Below are positions 22,735 through 30,131 of a stretch of 30,131 bases of DNA, one piece after another. Source of the stretch: an uncultured Eubacteriales bacterium (lineage in GTDB: Bacteria; Bacillota; Clostridia; Oscillospirales; CAG-272); contig CAKSSY010000016.1 of NCBI GenBank assembly GCA_934489945.1, forward strand, positions 1-30,131, given 5' to 3'. The notes beneath the pieces are model-generated. The model saw only the letters and a program-made list of their open reading frames with translations. It had not been told where the DNA came from and searched no databases. Position 1 is the first letter of the stretch. Every line of letters starts with the position of its first letter. The translations under genes and the position numbers were made by a program.

Positions 22735-24727
22735 CATCACACATCAGTCCTCCGCCACAACCGAAACCCAGGACAACCGAAACGACGTGTATTCCGCAGA
22801 GGCAATGACATACTCCTACCCAAACACGTCAACAACATTGCCCGACGATGATCCTTTTTATCCCGATATTCCCCCGAATCCCAACCCGTCTCACGGCTGC
22901 TCAACAACACTGCCCTTCTACCCCGACGTTCCCAATCCGAATCCCGGAAAATCGACGACAGATGCAACCACAACTACGACCCTTCCCGTATCAGACAGCC
23001 CAATCCCCGTCCGCTTGATTGTTCTGAATAAATCAAACCTATCCCTAAAAAAAGGAGAAATCACCAATTTGACAGTTGAGATTTTTCCTTCAAACGCCTC
23101 AAATCGAGATGTTGAATGGCACAGCAGCAACACAAAAGTGATCTCCGTAAGTGATGGATATATTTGCGCAGAAAACATTGGTTCTGCAACCGTTACAGCA
23201 ACAGCCAATGATGAAAACGGTGCAACAGCACGGTGTAATGTGACTGTCACTCCCGGGATTGCAATCAAAACAATTCACATACCCGGTGCAAGACAAATGG
23301 CTATCGGAGAGTCCGTTTATTTGGAGATGACCATAACGCCGGATAATGCTACAAATAAGAAAGTCCTATGGGAAAGCAAAAACACAGGCGTTGTTACTGT
23401 AAACTCGTTGACTGGCGAAATCTTTGCCCTCGCGAAAGGCACAGCGATGGTATACGCCAATGCTCAAGACGGAAGTGGCAAACGAGGATGGTGTAAAATA
23501 TTTGTAACAGATCCAATCCCCGTAACAAAGATTGAATTCGCCAAGGATAATATCACCACGATTCGCAGTGACGACGAACCGTTTTATCTCAATGTAACAG
23601 TTTCCCCCACCAACGCCACTAACAAATCGATCAAGTGGAAAAGTGACAGCGATTGTGTTATTGTAGATACGAATACAGGCGCAATCACCCCTCAACACGA
23701 CGGGAAAGCCACAATTATCGCGACAACGATAAGTGGTAGGCATTCTGCAGAATGGAATTTGACCGTAGATTCAGCCCCGTTGGTCACGGTTGTCAAGGAA
23801 GGGAACAGAAATCTTTTCCATATTGATTTTTACGATGCGCTTTCCGATAATATTATTGAGAAAACATGGAAAAGCGTTTGCCGCGACATGACAAAAAATG
23901 AAAACAGAACACACCTTACTGCGGCAGAGTGGGATAATGACAGCGACGTAGACTATATGGAACACGAATTGCGTTTCAACGAAAATTCTCTACAGAAATT
24001 TTCGATCGATGAGCTAGCTTTCATATATAGCTATGATCCACTCGGAGTTCAATACTATGTGCAAACCATAATCGTCCCGTCACTAAACAACAACATACAA
24101 ATATTACGTTATAAAGATACACTTTATATGAAAATATTCGGTATATGGCCCTGTTGGATCGAAGAGCACAATGAAGGAGAGTTGGTACGGAGCAACTCAA
24201 ACTCTTACAAATCAGACTCGGATAGATTACGTTGTTATTCGGATGCGGAAGTGCTGTTTGGATTCCATACAGTTTTTGATTCGTTCAAATTTTGGACAAA
24301 GTTTATCCCAAAACTATTGCTAAGTATTTTTGATAAATATCCGCTTGTTCACACTTTAATCAAAACAATCGACAATGTGAGTCTAGGAAAGGATATATGC
24401 AACTATCTGTTTCTCGGAGGTTCCTTCTCAAATGTGTTTTCCGATGGAACATCAAGGAGCATTGAATATTTTAACAAATACAATTTTGACTGTTTAAATG
24501 TGATGGGGTGGGCAAGTTCCGCACTTGATCTAATCCAATCTTTGGAAGAATGTGTACTAACATCGGAAAATATTCATCCTCTTTTGGAAAACATTACTCC
24601 TGTAGAAAACCTTATATTTAATAAGATTTCACAAACGGAAAACTTCCGCATTGTTTTTGTAACAGATGAACAGCGCGGCAGAAAAACCTCTATGAAAGAA
24701 TTCATAGATATGATTTCCTTGAAGTAA
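22709..24727 (+). CDS. BIG2 Ig-like repeat protein with uncharacterised C-terminal domain, 5' end probably broken
   Basis: A 672-residue frame. Residues 1-100 are a T/P/D-rich linker with two STTLP...FYPD-type repeats. Three BIG2 (bacterial Ig-like group 2) domains follow at about 101-185, 186-271 and 272-356, each with the motif P.NA.N..v.W.S and GTA.v.A. Residues about 357-672 form a domain I do not recognise. It is shared with the gene at 26739: FSIDELAFIYSYDPLGVQYYV, an IFG.WP segment, and YSDAEVLFGFHT. The first usable codon is TTG at 22709, 19 bases from the only good ribosome-binding site, and that site serves an out-of-frame ATG. There is no signal peptide, unusual for BIG2 proteins. 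The C-terminal coding part is clearly more AT-rich than the flanks. Probably a truncated or recombined surface-type gene. Confidence 0.65.
   Translation: MIAVLTENNITHQSSATTETQDNRNDVYSAEAMTYSYPNTSTTLPDDDPFYPDIPPNPNPSHGCSTTLPFYPDVPNPNPGKSTTDATTTTTLPVSDSPIPVRLIVLNKSNLSLKKGEITNLTVEIFPSNASNRDVEWHSSNTKVISVSDGYICAENIGSATVTATANDENGATARCNVTVTPGIAIKTIHIPGARQMAIGESVYLEMTITPDNATNKKVLWESKNTGVVTVNSLTGEIFALAKGTAMVYANAQDGSGKRGWCKIFVTDPIPVTKIEFAKDNITTIRSDDEPFYLNVTVSPTNATNKSIKWKSDSDCVIVDTNTGAITPQHDGKATIIATTISGRHSAEWNLTVDSAPLVTVVKEGNRNLFHIDFYDALSDNIIEKTWKSVCRDMTKNENRTHLTAAEWDNDSDVDYMEHELRFNENSLQKFSIDELAFIYSYDPLGVQYYVQTIIVPSLNNNIQILRYKDTLYMKIFGIWPCWIEEHNEGELVRSNSNSYKSDSDRLRCYSDAEVLFGFHTVFDSFKFWTKFIPKLLLSIFDKYPLVHTLIKTIDNVSLGKDICNYLFLGGSFSNVFSDGTSRSIEYFNKYNFDCLNVMGWASSALDLIQSLEECVLTSENIHPLLENITPVENLIFNKISQTENFRIVFVTDEQRGRKTSMKEFIDMISLK
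22939..23037. repeat. Conserved 5' segment shared by the two BIG2 genes, copy 1
   Basis: This segment encodes NPGKSTTD, a Thr run, LPVSDSPIPVR and IVLNKS. It matches 26771-26877 with three base changes and a small ACN-repeat length difference. Similarity stops abruptly upstream and falls sharply downstream. Confidence 0.85.
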
Positions 24728-24737
24728 TCAATCCTCC

Positions 24738-24760
24738 CGAATCTTGCTCAGAAAGATTCG
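24738..24760. terminator. Short stem-loop between convergent BIG2 and LRR genes
   Basis: CGAATCTT and AAGATTCG form an 8-bp perfect stem with a 7-nt loop in the 46-bp gap. There is no T-run on either side, so termination is uncertain. Confidence 0.35.
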
Positions 24761-24773
24761 AATGGAAATCATC

Positions 24774-26627
24774 TCACCATATAGCAGTTGCAAACATTTG
24801 CCATTCGGTCGCATCAAAACCTTTTGCGTTCTTGTGATAGTATACCGTGTAGCGGACGGGTTGGAACATCTTGTTCGGATCGGGATTGCGGAAGGGGACC
24901 GGTGCGTCACCATCAAATTTCAGAGCTTTCAGTTCATTGCATCTGTAAAAAGCATAATCGGTAACATTTCGCACACTTGCCGGAAGGATCAGTTCAATCA
25001 CCTTCGTATCGGAAAATGTCATATCCCCGATGGATACCAATTCGTCCCCCATTATCACAGATTTCAAAGACTCACAGGAGGCAAAGGCAGCTTCGCCGAT
25101 CTCAATCAGATTCTTCGGCAAAACAACCTCGGTAAGGGATTCATCTTTGCAAAACGCCCGGCTTCCGATAGACACAAGTTCTCTTGGCAGTTCCACAACA
25201 GCAAGCAAAGGGCATTGTTCAAAGGCACTTGCCCCGATCGTTGTAACCGAGTCGGGAAATTTGACCGAACGGAGATTTTCCCGATTCATAAAGGCTTTGG
25301 TACCAATCTCGGTCACTGGTTTCCCTCCAAGAAAGTCCGGAATGACCACATGGAACTCGGTTCCGTGATATCGGAAGATCAGAACCGTATCGTTATCCGA
25401 CAGAAAATACTCATAATCTCCTTCCCTGCGAATCGAATTTGCTTTGAGCGGAGAGGTATCATCGACATCGAGAATGTCGGTGCGATACCCGTTCCATACA
25501 GGATAGGAGAAACCGGAAGCACCCTTGCGGTAGTATATCGTATAATTACCGGTCGTCGTCGGGAAGGAAGGATCTTTGTTCGGATCAAGATAAGAGGCAG
25601 GAGCATTCCCTTCAAAAATGACCTTTTCGAGAGATTGACAGCCTCCGAAAACGGTTTCGGAAATCCCTTCGACAGATGACGGAATCGTGATTTGTTTCAG
25701 AGAAGGATTCCCGGAAAACGCCCCGTAACCAATGATTTTTAGCCCTTGATTCAAGGAAATCGTTTCCAAAAAATCACAGGATGAAAAGGCAAAAGCATCG
25801 ATTTCTTTGACGGTTTCCGGCAGGACAACTTCCCGAAGAGGGGTATAGGCAAAGGCATGCCAACCTATCATCTCAAGACCGGCTGACAGTTCAATGGTTT
25901 CAAGTCCGCTACCGTTAAAGGCAGTCGGTTTGATTTCCGATACCGTTGCCGGGATGGAAATTTCCCGGAGTGCGGAACAACCGGAAAATGTCTCCTCTCC
26001 GAGTTCGGTAAGCGTCTTCGGTAATGTGACAAAAGACAATGCCGTACACCCCTGAAAAGTACCATCGCCAAGCTGTACAAGCGTCGATGGCAGGGAAACG
26101 GCTGACAGCGACAGACAATTGCGAAATGCTCTGCTTCCGATTTCGGACAACGATTCCGGCAACATCACGGATCGAAGGAGGTAGCATTCGTTAAAAGCAA
26201 GGCAACCAATCTTTGTTAAGTTTTGAGACAAAGTAACGGAACGCAAATGCCAGTTGAAACTGAACGCCCGATCGTGAATAACGGTAACGGTATCCGGCAT
26301 GACGACAGAAACCTCATCGAAAAAAACCGTCTTATCCTTTCCGATCGCCGTCACAGGTTTTCCCTCAATCATGGCGGGAATGACAACGTTTTTGTCTTCT
26401 CCTTTGTATTCAAGAATGGTAATGCCGTCGCCGTCTTCCTCATAGAGAAAATCCGATGCGGGAGACACGGAAACAAGCGGGTCCGTCTCGCTTGCAGGTT
26501 CGGTCTCACTTGTCGAATTCGCGCACGGCAAGGTCACGCTGTCGGAACCAACAGTCTCCCGATCACAGGCGCACAAAAAAACAAGTAAGACCAACAAGAT
26601 AACGTCCAAAAAAATACGATTTCTCAT
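24774..26627 (-). CDS. BspA-type leucine-rich-repeat (LRR_5) lipoprotein
   Basis: A 617-residue surface lipoprotein. The signal peptide ends in lipobox LCAC with Cys21, then an S/T/E-rich spacer (about 22-60). A header, ILEYKGEDKNVVIPAMIEGKPVTAIG, opens a block of about ten 23-residue LRR_5 repeats (pattern AF..C..L..v.LP..l..IG). After a non-repeat spacer near 375-430 (VWNGYRTDILDVDDTSPLKA), a second header (RYHGTEFHVVIPDFLGGKPV) opens about six more repeats. A C-terminal YTVYYHKNAKGF... segment repeats the end of block one. A GGAGG site lies 8 bases before the ATG. Such proteins usually bind host or bacterial surfaces. It converges on the upstream BIG2 gene and diverges from the next one. 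Confidence 0.85.
   Translation of the reverse strand: MRNRIFLDVILLVLLVFLCACDRETVGSDSVTLPCANSTSETEPASETDPLVSVSPASDFLYEEDGDGITILEYKGEDKNVVIPAMIEGKPVTAIGKDKTVFFDEVSVVMPDTVTVIHDRAFSFNWHLRSVTLSQNLTKIGCLAFNECYLLRSVMLPESLSEIGSRAFRNCLSLSAVSLPSTLVQLGDGTFQGCTALSFVTLPKTLTELGEETFSGCSALREISIPATVSEIKPTAFNGSGLETIELSAGLEMIGWHAFAYTPLREVVLPETVKEIDAFAFSSCDFLETISLNQGLKIIGYGAFSGNPSLKQITIPSSVEGISETVFGGCQSLEKVIFEGNAPASYLDPNKDPSFPTTTGNYTIYYRKGASGFSYPVWNGYRTDILDVDDTSPLKANSIRREGDYEYFLSDNDTVLIFRYHGTEFHVVIPDFLGGKPVTEIGTKAFMNRENLRSVKFPDSVTTIGASAFEQCPLLAVVELPRELVSIGSRAFCKDESLTEVVLPKNLIEIGEAAFASCESLKSVIMGDELVSIGDMTFSDTKVIELILPASVRNVTDYAFYRCNELKALKFDGDAPVPFRNPDPNKMFQPVRYTVYYHKNAKGFDATEWQMFATAIW
26347..26423. repeat. 77-bp block identical in both LRR genes, copy 1
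   Basis: This block encodes the first LRR header (from ITILEYKGEDK to the VTA of GKPVTA). It is 100% identical to 30055-30131 over all 77 bases, to the window edge. The remaining coding sequence of the two genes has diverged. Confidence 0.95.
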
Positions 26628-26680
26628 AACAGTGTCCTCCGTATATTGGTGTGATTGGTTTATGGATCTTCCCTAATACC

Positions 26681-26709
26681 ATTTTCCCATATTTGTGAAA
26701 AAATGTCAA
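26681..26709 (-). promoter_or_regulatory. Candidate promoter of the LRR lipoprotein gene
   Basis: The minus strand reads TTGACA (26704-26709), a 17-bp spacer, then GAAAAT (26681-26686). The -35 is perfect and the -10 matches four of six. It lies about 55 bases upstream of the ATG, in the gap shared with the second BIG2 frame. Confidence 0.5.
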
Positions 26710-26738
26710 TCCCATTATTGTAAAAATTAGGGAAATTT

Positions 26739-28478
26739 TTGACTTCCGCACGCCGTTTTTCGACATTTTTGAATCCCGGAAAATCGACGACAGATACAAC
26801 CACAACTACAACTACGACAACCCTTCCCGTGTCAGACAGCCCAATCCCCGTCCGCTCGATTGTTCTGAATAAATCAGAACTCACATTGGAAATGCACCAA
26901 AATGTAATGTTGTTTGCCGAAGTCTATCCGTCAAACGCCTCGGATTCATCTTTGAATTGGAATAGTAGTAACCCGGATGTTGCTACCACACTTTGCGGAC
27001 TCGTGTTTTCCAAAGGAATTGGCACAACTACCATTACAGCAAGTGCAAACGACGGAAGTGGTGTCCGTGCCTGCTGCAAGGTGACGGTAGTTCCCGGAAT
27101 TCCGGTCTCTCTCGTCAAGTTTGAACGAGCAAATCTTATCATGAATGTCGGCGATACTGCCAAAATAAAATATAAAATTTTGCCCGAAAACGCTACACAA
27201 AAAAGTCTGCTTTGGCAAAGTGATGATCCAACCATTGCAACAGTAGATATTACCGGTGCAATATGCGGGGTAAAGGAAGGCGTTACAATAATTCATGCAA
27301 CATCAAAAGACCAAACCAACCAATCCGACCATTGTACCATTCGTGTTTGTAATCCCCTAGTAAAATCAATTGAAATTGAACCCACAAAAACTACACTTGC
27401 CCCCGGAGAAAAAACTACTCTTATCGCTAAAATTTCACCTCCAAATGCAACAAATCGCGATTTTAGATGGCACAGTGATTTTCCTCGTGTTGCAACCATC
27501 GACCCAATCTCCGGGGAAGTTACGGCAATTTCTGAAGGCACCGCAAGAATTACAGCTGAATTAACAGAGGGAATTCTTAAGGGAGCGTGCGAAATTACCG
27601 TTGATCCGAGAGAAAAAGTGACAATCAAACAAGACGAGGACTCTTTCTATATTCAATTTTCTTCTATATTCGGCTCTTTGGTTTGGAAATATATTGGATA
27701 TAGCATTCCAAATACAGAGAAATTGATTCCTCAAAGTGCCATCAGTAGAAACTATGAGAATGCTTTGGAGGAGTTTTCGGAAAAACAGCTTGCCTTTTTG
27801 TATCTTTTTGATCCGTTAGGTGTGGAAAACTATGTGAAAGAGTATAACATCAACCGAACAAAAGAAAATCGAAAAAAAACGAAAGAATTTCTTTCTTTTA
27901 AAGATCAGATTTATAAGGAGATTTTCGGAAGAATGCCCCATCTTTTCATGATCTTTCCCGATGGAACAAAACAATACTTTTTATATAATGAAAGAATAAA
28001 TCGCCTTAACTTTTATTCTGAAGCAGAAATTCTTTTCGGATCACATACGATAAACTCTTCTTTTGCCATTGCAGCAACAGCTTTTGAAACAATCTGTGGA
28101 TTGATTAGCATCGTTCCCGGTGTTGACACACTCTGCATGGGAATGGACTTTATTCGATCGTTTTTCTACTCCAACGCTTTTTCCGATGTTGTTGAATCTT
28201 CTTTTTCTGCACTAACCAATGAATATATTCAATGTACGGGAGATAAAGCATGGCAGGAAAAGTGGGGAAAAAAGCTATTAAAGCAATTTAATTGGACCAA
28301 TACATTGATGACCGTCCTGACTGCATTGGGAACCGGATTTGTAAAACACTTTACTCCCTGCGATCTTACCGACATTGCCATTTATGAGGCGGTGGACAAA
28401 AAAGCTTTTCATACATACTTTTTGGTCGATAACTGCGAGATTCCTATGAGTACGATTTTGCATCAGTATATAGGTTAA
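26739..28478 (+). CDS. Second BIG2 Ig-like repeat protein, 5'-truncated paralogue
   Basis: A 579-residue frame whose only available start is TTG at 26739, with AGGG 6 bases upstream. There is no signal peptide. Twelve unrelated residues lead straight into the NPGKSTTD linker shared with the gene at 22709. Three BIG2 domains (about 37-121, 122-207, 208-293) precede the same unrecognised C-terminal domain (about 294-579). That domain has FSEKQLAFLYLFDPLGVENYV, DQIYKEIFGRMP and FYSEAEILFGSHT. The proline-rich front found in the paralogue is missing. The gene starts inside the promoter region of the divergent LRR gene. It could be a weakly translated gene, or a silent cassette lacking its expression signals. 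The C-terminal coding part is AT-rich. Confidence 0.65.
   Translation: MTSARRFSTFLNPGKSTTDTTTTTTTTTLPVSDSPIPVRSIVLNKSELTLEMHQNVMLFAEVYPSNASDSSLNWNSSNPDVATTLCGLVFSKGIGTTTITASANDGSGVRACCKVTVVPGIPVSLVKFERANLIMNVGDTAKIKYKILPENATQKSLLWQSDDPTIATVDITGAICGVKEGVTIIHATSKDQTNQSDHCTIRVCNPLVKSIEIEPTKTTLAPGEKTTLIAKISPPNATNRDFRWHSDFPRVATIDPISGEVTAISEGTARITAELTEGILKGACEITVDPREKVTIKQDEDSFYIQFSSIFGSLVWKYIGYSIPNTEKLIPQSAISRNYENALEEFSEKQLAFLYLFDPLGVENYVKEYNINRTKENRKKTKEFLSFKDQIYKEIFGRMPHLFMIFPDGTKQYFLYNERINRLNFYSEAEILFGSHTINSSFAIAATAFETICGLISIVPGVDTLCMGMDFIRSFFYSNAFSDVVESSFSALTNEYIQCTGDKAWQEKWGKKLLKQFNWTNTLMTVLTALGTGFVKHFTPCDLTDIAIYEAVDKKAFHTYFLVDNCEIPMSTILHQYIG
26771..26877. repeat. Conserved 5' segment shared by the two BIG2 genes, copy 2
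   Basis: The counterpart of 22939-23037, about 97% identical apart from extra ACN codons in the Thr run. The left boundary of similarity is sharp, at GAATCCCGG. Confidence 0.85.
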
Positions 28479-28511
28479 GGAATCCTTCCTTTCCTACGGT
28501 TCTTCTTAAAA

Positions 28512-30131
28512 TCACCATAGTTCCGTCTTGTGTCCCTGCCATTGAGGTGAAGAAAAGCCTTTTGCCCCTTCATGATACAAAACTTTAAAATTCATGCCAT
28601 TTTTCGACGGCGGATACGGGTCTCCCGGATGGAAATCTTCCGGCGCATCGCCTTCAAAAGCTACCTTCACCAAACGCGGACAAAGATAAAAGGCACGACC
28701 GGTAATGTTTCTTACCGAAGCGGGAAGCACTATATATTCCAATGCGGTATCACAGAAAGTTCCGTCGCAAATCGTTTCGACATTGCCGGCAAATTCGACC
28801 GATTGAAGTGGTGCCTGAAAAAAGGTAAACGCGTTCAACGTAACAACCAACGGCGGAATCCGAACCTCTGTAAGCGCGGTTTGTGCAAAAGCCATTGTGC
28901 CGATGTCAACCAAGGAATCCGGCAAGGGTGCCTCCTTCAACCGGATCGCAAGAGCAAAACCATTGTCCCCTATCGATTGCAATTTCGAGGACAACGTCAC
29001 ATCAGACAGCTGACAGCAATGAAAAAAAGCACTTTTTCCGATGAAGGTAATCGTGTCCGGCATCCGGACAGAAACGATTTTCTCATTTCCCAAAAAAGCT
29101 CTGCCATCAATTCCCGTAACAGGTCGACCACCGAGTGTAGAGGGAATGACAACCTCCGAATCGTCACCATGATAGCGAAAAAGAACCGCACCGTTACCCA
29201 GACAGCGGTATTCGTAGTCTCCCTCCGTCATGAGTTTGTCTGCCTTAAGCGGAGAATCCGTTTCCGCATCCGTAATGTCTGTCCGATAGCCGTTCCACGA
29301 AGGATAGGTAAATCCCTTCGCACCGCTGTGATAAAAAATTGTGAAATCCGGCAGAAAAAACGTGTCATCCGGGTCAATCCCCGTGCAGTCAGAATGAATT
29401 TCGACCGGTGCATCTCCTTTGAAGATTACATTTTTCAACCGGAAACAGTTTACAAAAACATCCTCCCATATGGTTTCCACCGACGGCGGAATAACAATCG
29501 AAGTCAGAGTTTCAGCACCCGCAAAGGCTTGTTCCTCAATACGTTCCAAATTTTTTCCCAGTGTGATCTTTTCCAGAGCCGAACAGTCGGCAAAGGCGCA
29601 TTTTCCGATTGTTTTTACCGAATCCGGCAGAACGATCTCCTTTAGAGGAGAATGTGAAAAAGCGTACCATGAGATTTCCGAAACGCCGTCTTTCATCTGC
29701 ATCGCCTCAAGCCCGGAATAGAAAAAAGCATATCTGCCGATTACGAGAACATTCGCCGGAATGCGAACATAGGTCAGAGAACTGCAATTCATAAACGCAA
29801 AATCTCCGATTTCAACCAAGGAATCCGGCAAATTCAATGAGGTTAAGGAAACGCAGTTTGCGAAAGCTGAGTCATCCAGAATCCGCAAACTGTCGGGAAG
29901 CTCCACACGAACAAGAGCGGACGAACCCTGAAAGGCATATCGCCCAAGAGCCTTCACCGAATCCGGGACAGACACAGAAACCACTCTCCCCTGTCGGTCA
30001 AAACAATATTCCGACGGACCAAACAAATTGCCCTCTCCGCTTTTCTGACCGATTGCCGTCACAGGTTTTCCCTCAATCATGGCGGGAATGACAACGTTTT
30101 TGTCTTCTCCTTTGTATTCAAGAATGGTAAT
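28512..30131 (-). CDS. Second BspA-type LRR_5 protein (N-terminus outside window)
   Basis: The 539 residues visible run in from the right edge. The frame opens with the header ITILEYKGEDK...AMIEGKPVTAIG, so the true start (and an expected signal peptide) lies beyond 30131. An internal ATG at 30080 sits in the middle of that header and is not a real start. The header leads into about nine LRR_5 repeats (VSVPDSVKALGRYAFQGSS onwards). A WNGYRTDITDAETDSPLKA spacer and a second header (RYHGDDSEVVIPSTLGGRPV) come next. Further repeats end in KVLYHEGAKGFSSPQW. The layout equals that of the LRR protein at 24774, but the repeats have diverged. It converges on the second BIG2 gene with a 33-bp gap. Confidence 0.85.
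   Translation of the reverse strand: MTILEYKGEDKNVVIPAMIEGKPVTAIGQKSGEGNLFGPSEYCFDRQGRVVSVSVPDSVKALGRYAFQGSSALVRVELPDSLRILDDSAFANCVSLTSLNLPDSLVEIGDFAFMNCSSLTYVRIPANVLVIGRYAFFYSGLEAMQMKDGVSEISWYAFSHSPLKEIVLPDSVKTIGKCAFADCSALEKITLGKNLERIEEQAFAGAETLTSIVIPPSVETIWEDVFVNCFRLKNVIFKGDAPVEIHSDCTGIDPDDTFFLPDFTIFYHSGAKGFTYPSWNGYRTDITDAETDSPLKADKLMTEGDYEYRCLGNGAVLFRYHGDDSEVVIPSTLGGRPVTGIDGRAFLGNEKIVSVRMPDTITFIGKSAFFHCCQLSDVTLSSKLQSIGDNGFALAIRLKEAPLPDSLVDIGTMAFAQTALTEVRIPPLVVTLNAFTFFQAPLQSVEFAGNVETICDGTFCDTALEYIVLPASVRNITGRAFYLCPRLVKVAFEGDAPEDFHPGDPYPPSKNGMNFKVLYHEGAKGFSSPQWQGHKTELW
30055..30131. repeat. 77-bp block identical in both LRR genes, copy 2
   Basis: The counterpart of 26347-26423, identical at every base up to the window edge, so the true repeat is probably longer. 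Leftwards one mismatch (base 30054) is followed by loss of similarity within about ten bases. Confidence 0.95.

Noticed and set aside
30056..30080. Start of the second LRR gene at the ATG at 30080
   Set aside because: The frame continues upstream to the window edge, in DNA identical to the internal coding region of the other LRR gene, so this is an internal methionine.

Overview
The window looks like a chromosomal segment of a spore-forming, gut-type clostridial Firmicute. Three observations support this: spoIIR, a SipL-like DUF3794/LysM spore-coat protein with a SigE-type promoter, and the DnaD/DnaI primosome plus Rex set. BspA-type leucine-rich-repeat lipoproteins and BIG2 proteins are also common in such organisms. 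The family cannot be fixed from the sequence alone.

Left region (1-10.7 kb, minus strand). A branched-chain amino acid ABC importer (livK-livH-livM-livG, the last cut by the window edge) is read from a consensus promoter. Upstream of it lies argG-carA-carB, read from a TTGACA-N17-TATAAT promoter with an ArgR-type ARG box over the leader. The carB frame continues without a stop into a complete diaminopimelate epimerase domain. The result is a 1344-residue CarB-DapF fusion whose DapF half has two substituted active-site positions.

Middle region (10.8-20.8 kb). spoIIR (+) converges on a long minus-strand series: dCMP deaminase, low-molecular-weight protein-tyrosine phosphatase, rimI, tsaD, rex, dnaD, dnaI and a FAD-dependent dehydrogenase. 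The gap upstream of rex-dnaD-dnaI holds six copies of a DnaA-box-like 9-mer. A SipL-like DUF3794/LysM gene diverges from the deaminase. Two hairpin-rich intergenic repeats (11456-11871 and 20774-21345) share about 200 bp in inverted orientation and bracket this block.

Right region (21.4-30.1 kb) is accessory. A DUF1906 (Rv2525c-like) glycoside-hydrolase-type gene is followed by a small gene. Next comes a twofold array of the module [BIG2 protein on +, converging on an LRR_5 protein on -]. The paralogues are diverged, yet their 5' coding segments are almost identical DNA: about 100 bp in the BIG2 pair and 77 bp at 100% in the LRR pair. Both BIG2 genes lack a convincing start and signal peptide. 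This layout suggests recombination or cassette exchange at variable surface or secreted proteins. It is the most likely place in the window for an undescribed system.
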